DNA of 64,000 bases from Luteolibacter sp. Y139. GTDB lineage: Bacteria > Verrucomicrobiota > Verrucomicrobiia > Verrucomicrobiales > Akkermansiaceae. Where the stretch lies: positions 1 through 64,000 of the forward strand of contig NZ_JBBUKT010000016.1 in the NCBI RefSeq assembly GCF_038066715.1, written 5' to 3'. The translations under genes and the position numbers were made by a program. The notes below the pieces were generated by a model that was not told where the DNA came from, did not search any database, and saw only the letters and a list, made by a program, of their open reading frames with translations. Within the stretch, counting starts at the first letter, position 1. Each line of letters opens with the position of its first letter. Below are positions 60,510 to 64,000 of the stretch, in pieces.

Positions 60510-62294
60510 TCAGGAATCCTCCAGCGAGATTGGCTTGTCGGAATGCAGGCTTTCGAGGGCCGCGTCGATGGCGTCCTTGGCGTCGGGATGGAGCGCCAGC
60601 GATCGGGCGAGGGTTTGTCCGGCTTTCTCCTTGTTGCCCTCCTTCTGATAGATCGCGGCGAGCAACCGGGTCACTTTGAAATGCAGCGGGGCGGCCGGAT
60701 CGGGAAGGACCGGCAGGATGCTCTCCCGCGCCTGATCCAAGGCTCCCTGGTAGAAGTAAGCCTTTCCCCGGATCATGAGGCCGCGGTTGAATGGTTGGGT
60801 TCCCGGCGGGATCTTCTCCATCGCCTCGCGGGTGATTTCCAGCGCTTCAGAAAAGTTGCCCTCCTTCACCGCGATCTCCGCCAGCGTCATGCTCGCCGAA
60901 TCGAACCACGGTGCGTCGTGGAGGGCGGCAGTGGAAAGCTCCCTTGCCTTCGCCCATTGGTGGCGGGAATAGCAGATGTTCGCGGCGAAGGTTTTGCAGA
61001 GATACTGGCCGGGCCGGGTTTCTCCCGACCTGGTGTAGAGCAGCAGCGGATCCCTCCACAGACCGGCCTGATGGAAGAAGAAGGGAACGCCCGCCAGCTT
61101 CAGCAGGCAGACCGCGCCCATCGCACTCCAAGCCAGAGCGGTCAGACGAGGTTTCTCTCGGAGCTCGCTGGAAGCCATGTCACGCCTGACAAGAAGCCCC
61201 TCGGCAAGATCGGCGAGACAGATGACGAGCCCGATGCCAGGCAGCACCGTATAGTAGTCTTCGATCGGACCCGTTCCCAGCGGGATGAGATTGGACGTGG
61301 GGAAGCTGGCGAGCAGGAACCAGATGATCCCGAATGCTACCAGCGGAAGCTTCCGTGCGGTGAGGAACACCGAGCCGACCAGCGCAGTAAGAAAGATCCA
61401 CCCGCCGGCGAGGTCGAGCGCCGTGGCGGATTTCCCCCAGATGAAGGTGCTGCAGAATTCAATGCGCCCGAAAGGAAAGAACCACATCGAGAAGTGTCGC
61501 CACAGCAGCCATGGGGCCGCGATGGTGAACTGCCATCCCGGCATGGCAGGCGCGAAGCCGAGATTGATGGAGCGGCTGCTGAGCGTGCTGCCTCCCTCCT
61601 GGCGCAGCATCAGGAAGGCGAGGGTGACCGCGCCGAGGCAGGCGTAGCGGACCAGCGATTCCTTCTTAAAGACGACCCGCTTCCGGAACCAATCGAGCGC
61701 GACTGCCAGCGGCACCGCGAAGATCGCGGTCTCGTAGGAAGCTAGGGCGAGAAACAGCAGGAGCAGCGACAGGCAAAAGGAGAGCGGGCGCTTGGAGTCG
61801 CGCGCCCGGTCATAGGCGATCAGGAATAGGGCGACGAAGGTCACCGCGATGCTGATATGGAGGCAGCTCATCCACACGACCGTGCTGGTATTCGTGGGGC
61901 TCAGGGCCCATGCCGCGGCTCCCAGGCAGCTCCCCGCGGCGCCAGCGATCCTCCGGAGAAATGCAAATACCGAGACGGTGGCTAACAGGTAGGCAATGAG
62001 TGGGACCAAGTGCCATACTTGAACCGAGGAAATCCCGTGAAGGTAGAAGTAGTAGAATGCGAGGTCTTTGAACGGTCGCGAATATTGGAAGGCGTCCGCC
62101 TTGAAGACATCGGTCCACTGCTGGAAGCCTGCCACGTGGCGGAGCGTGCTGTAGTCATCCTCCAGCGGCTCGGACCTCATGCCGGGCCACGCCACGACAC
62201 AGACCACCATCAGCAGCATCACGAGGAATAGCACCTCGAGTAGGGGGCTGCGGCTACTTTGGCGGCCGGATATGGGTTTTCGAAGAAGCCCCAT
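60510..62294 (-). CDS. Polytopic membrane protein with C-terminal TPRs (TMTC/O-mannosyltransferase-like)
   Basis: 594 residues. About ten hydrophobic helices (about 20-410), with an acidic periplasmic start EPLEDDYSTLRHVAGFQQW and a DYSTLRH/SRPFKDLAFY block of the kind found in O-mannosyltransferase-like proteins, where an early Asp pair lies outside the first helix. The C-terminal part (about 450-590) is TPR-like (AKARELSTAALHDAPWFDSA, EALEITREAMEKIPPGTQPF, ARSLALHPDAKDAI). This membrane-then-TPR design resembles eukaryotic TMTC proteins. No glycan genes adjoin. Divergent from 62440 gene. Confidence 0.72.
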   Translation of the reverse strand: MGLLRKPISGRQSSRSPLLEVLFLVMLLMVVCVVAWPGMRSEPLEDDYSTLRHVAGFQQWTDVFKADAFQYSRPFKDLAFYYFYLHGISSVQVWHLVPLIAYLLATVSVFAFLRRIAGAAGSCLGAAAWALSPTNTSTVVWMSCLHISIAVTFVALFLIAYDRARDSKRPLSFCLSLLLLFLALASYETAIFAVPLAVALDWFRKRVVFKKESLVRYACLGAVTLAFLMLRQEGGSTLSSRSINLGFAPAMPGWQFTIAAPWLLWRHFSMWFFPFGRIEFCSTFIWGKSATALDLAGGWIFLTALVGSVFLTARKLPLVAFGIIWFLLASFPTSNLIPLGTGPIEDYYTVLPGIGLVICLADLAEGLLVRRDMASSELREKPRLTALAWSAMGAVCLLKLAGVPFFFHQAGLWRDPLLLYTRSGETRPGQYLCKTFAANICYSRHQWAKARELSTAALHDAPWFDSASMTLAEIAVKEGNFSEALEITREAMEKIPPGTQPFNRGLMIRGKAYFYQGALDQARESILPVLPDPAAPLHFKVTRLLAAIYQKEGNKEKAGQTLARSLALHPDAKDAIDAALESLHSDKPISLEDS

Positions 62295-62439
62295 GGATTC
62301 ACAGGCCGGCTGCCCGACGCTGCAAAAGGCTATCAGCGGCCAAGCGGGAGCCGGAAGAACTATTTCGGTGACATTAAGTTTCCAAAGCGGCGGCCCCTCG
62401 CTTGCAGAGCGCGGCCCCCGCGGCTAAAAGCATGGCCGG

Positions 62440-63330
62440 ATGTCCGCGATGCTTGCCCGGTTTGCCCTCGTCTGCCTGACGATCCTGCCCATCGGTGCCG
62501 AGGAAGCCGCGCCGCCCTTCGTGCGCCAGGAGCCGAAGGTCTCCCTCCACTTGCCCGCAGTGAGCGAAGCCAGTGGATTGGCGGTTTCCCCGAAGAATCC
62601 CGACCGGCTGTGGATCGTCAATGACAGCGGCTGCTCGGCGGACCTCTACCGGGCGGGTACCGATGGCTCGGATCACGGAAAGGTCGCCGTGCAGGGCGCG
62701 AAGAACGTCGACTGGGAGGATCTTTCCTCCTTCGTTCTCGACGGGAAGCCCTACCTGCTGATCGCTGATACCGGTGACAACAACTCCAACCGGCCACAGT
62801 CGCAGCTCTACATCGTCCCCGAGCCTAAGAAGAAGGACCAGGAAGTCGCGGTCGCCTGGACCATTCGTTTCACCTTCGAGGACGGGCCGCGCGATTGCGA
62901 GTCGGTGGCCGTCGATGAGAAGGCCGGGAAGATCCTGCTGATCAGCAAGCGCACCTCGCCACCCTTTCTCTACGAACTGCCGCTGAAGCCGGCGGGAAAT
63001 GAGCCTCTGGTGGCGCGCAAGATCGGTAAGATCACCGATCCGCTTTCTTCAGGCATGCCCCCGGTACCCTACGGCACCCAGCCGTGCGGGCTGGACCTGA
63101 GCCCGGACGGAAAGCTGGCCGCCGTGGTGACCTATTTCCGCGTGTTCCTTTTCCCCCGCTCCGAGGGTGAGAGCTGGGAGACGGCGTTTGCCCGGAAACC
63201 GGTGGCTCTTGAGCCCCATCGCCTGCGCCAGGCGGAATCCGTGTGCTTTTCGCGGGACGGCGCGTCGATTTTCGTGGACTCGGAGGGCGCGAAGTCGCCG
63301 CTGGTGTGCTGGCGCCGGGGGAAGGAATAG
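62440..63330 (+). CDS. Secreted beta-propeller-like protein
   Basis: 296 residues. Signal peptide about 1-20. Blade-like repeats with VSEASGLAVSPKNPDRLWIVNDSG, VQGAKNVDWEDLSSFVLDGKPYLLIADTGDNNSNR and LPLKPAGNEPLVARKIGKI. The TGDNNSNR motif near residue 113 occurs in calcium-binding SMP30/NHL-like propellers. A late CGLDLSPDGKLAAVVTYFRVFLF strand-turn pattern continues the fold. Function unknown. Upstream of the LolC/E gene by 48 bases, same strand. Confidence 0.68.
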   Translation: MSAMLARFALVCLTILPIGAEEAAPPFVRQEPKVSLHLPAVSEASGLAVSPKNPDRLWIVNDSGCSADLYRAGTDGSDHGKVAVQGAKNVDWEDLSSFVLDGKPYLLIADTGDNNSNRPQSQLYIVPEPKKKDQEVAVAWTIRFTFEDGPRDCESVAVDEKAGKILLISKRTSPPFLYELPLKPAGNEPLVARKIGKITDPLSSGMPPVPYGTQPCGLDLSPDGKLAAVVTYFRVFLFPRSEGESWETAFARKPVALEPHRLRQAESVCFSRDGASIFVDSEGAKSPLVCWRRGKE

Positions 63331-63378
63331 CGGGCACGCCTGCCTTGCCGGGCGGAGATATCGCGGCTAGGCAAGCGC

Positions 63379-64000
63379 ATGGCCCGACGTTCCTTCAGCC
63401 TGATGCTTGCCTGGCGCTACCTCAATCCGCGCCGGGCGATGCTTTCCGCCGTCACGCTCATCTCGGTCACCGGTGTCCTGTTAGGCGTGCTGGTGCTGGT
63501 GGTGGTGATGTCGGTCATGGCAGGTTTGGAGAAGGAGGTGAAGGAGCGCTTCCTCGGCTACATGCCACACGTGCGGCTCGAGTTCGTGCCCTTCGGTGGC
63601 TTCCGCGAACCGCTGGAGCAATGGCGTGAAACGGCCGAGGCCGTGACCAAGGTGCCGGGCGTCAAGTCGGCTACCGCCTTCATGCAGGATTACGCCTTGC
63701 TCGATGTGGAGGGCAAGCAGCGGCCGGTATTCTTCCGCGGACTCGATACTCACGATCAGGCACAGATCGACGGCATCACCGCGATGCTCGATCAAAAGGA
63801 CCATCCCGGCAGCAGCGCCGACATGGGGCTCGATGACCGGATCGTGATCTCGTCGATCATTGCCAGCCAATTCAAGGTCGGAGTGGGAGGCAAGATGAGC
63901 CTCTACTCGGCGCGCAATCTCGAGAGCGTGAAGCAGGTCTATGACATCACGGCACATCCGCCGGTGCGCGAGGAATTCGGGCCGGTTTTGGAGAAAGCGA
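63379..64000 (+). CDS. LolC/LolE-family ABC transporter permease (partial, cut by window end)
   Basis: 207 residues are visible. N-terminal RSFSLMLAWRYLNPRRAMLSAV (the LolC/E start: xxxIAxRYL....r....f) runs into helix 1 with SVTGVLLGVLVLVVVMSVMAG and then LEKEVKERFLGYMPHV. The extracytoplasmic MacB-like domain begins after that (TKVPGVKSATAFMQDYALLD...). LolCE with LolD releases lipoproteins from the inner membrane for outer-membrane targeting, which fits the many lipoproteins here. ATG 63379; the open frame continues past 64000. Confidence 0.85.
   Translation, partial: MARRSFSLMLAWRYLNPRRAMLSAVTLISVTGVLLGVLVLVVVMSVMAGLEKEVKERFLGYMPHVRLEFVPFGGFREPLEQWRETAEAVTKVPGVKSATAFMQDYALLDVEGKQRPVFFRGLDTHDQAQIDGITAMLDQKDHPGSSADMGLDDRIVISSIIASQFKVGVGGKMSLYSARNLESVKQVYDITAHPPVREEFGPVLEKA

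Overview
The window is a GC-rich bacterial chromosome segment (roughly 60-65% GC by eye) with tightly packed genes, no rRNA, tRNA, CRISPR array or insertion sequence that I can see. The gene content points to Verrucomicrobiota, most likely a Luteolibacter/Haloferula-like member of Verrucomicrobiae. The pointers are a Tat-exported DUF1552 protein coupled to a DUF1592-type cytochrome-like protein, two PEP-CTERM proteins with PEP-x9-RRRR tails, DUF4394 and LamG secreted proteins, many SxC-type lipoproteins, and start codons preceded by pyrimidine-rich leaders without Shine-Dalgarno sequences. Genus assignment is inference.

Region 1 (1-6.9 kb): a tandem family of small two-helix membrane proteins, with intact, fused, chimeric and decayed copies, sits directly downstream of mnmG (gidA). 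Four perfect GTTCCACGTGGAAC palindromes, matching the ParB-binding parS site, lie within 1.7 kb: three inside the mnmG reading frame and one just upstream. This suggests the window is close to the chromosome partition/replication-origin region, although parA, parB, rsmG and dnaA are not in it. cdd and a DUF6580-like membrane protein follow.

Region 2 (7-11.5 kb): the pyruvate dehydrogenase genes pdhA-pdhB-[three small lipoprotein genes]-pdhC; the E3 gene lpdA is 44 kb away at 55.9 kb. Region 3 (11.9-21.1 kb): the DUF1552/DUF1592 pair, a reverse-strand run (SAM-dependent spermidine-synthase-like protein, long-coil membrane-fusion protein, terpene-cyclase-fold exported protein), HU, and a YiiX-like papain-fold protein with dyad sites. 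Region 4 (21.2-28.6 kb): a full F-type ATP synthase operon atpBEFHAG-[lipoprotein]-DC, with a shortened delta subunit, a strong hairpin after atpE and an extra lipoprotein gene between atpG and atpD.

Region 5 (28.7-35.3 kb): two PEP-CTERM proteins flanking two overlapping LysR-type regulators, small exported proteins, ribD, and a TPR/STN-like exported protein. Region 6 (35.3-43 kb): an SDR, a repeat-rich lipoprotein, tsaE, rplU-rpmA, a second cluster of small paralogous membrane proteins, pyrE, a lipoprotein and alaS. Region 7 (43-55 kb): mostly exported or envelope proteins (alpha-helical hypothetical, SGNH esterase, DUF1287, CBM9-like, GT9), then clpS-DUF2017, a long-form ispG, DUF4394 and TraB-like proteins. 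Region 8 (55-64 kb): another copy of the membrane family, lpdA, a LamG/NHL secreted protein, a TMTC-like polytopic protein, a secreted propeller and the start of a LolC/E permease.

Small palindromic repeats (GTCGACGTTCCGTCGAC type, GGACA..TGTCC type, CCCCGGAGGGG type) mark several gene ends.
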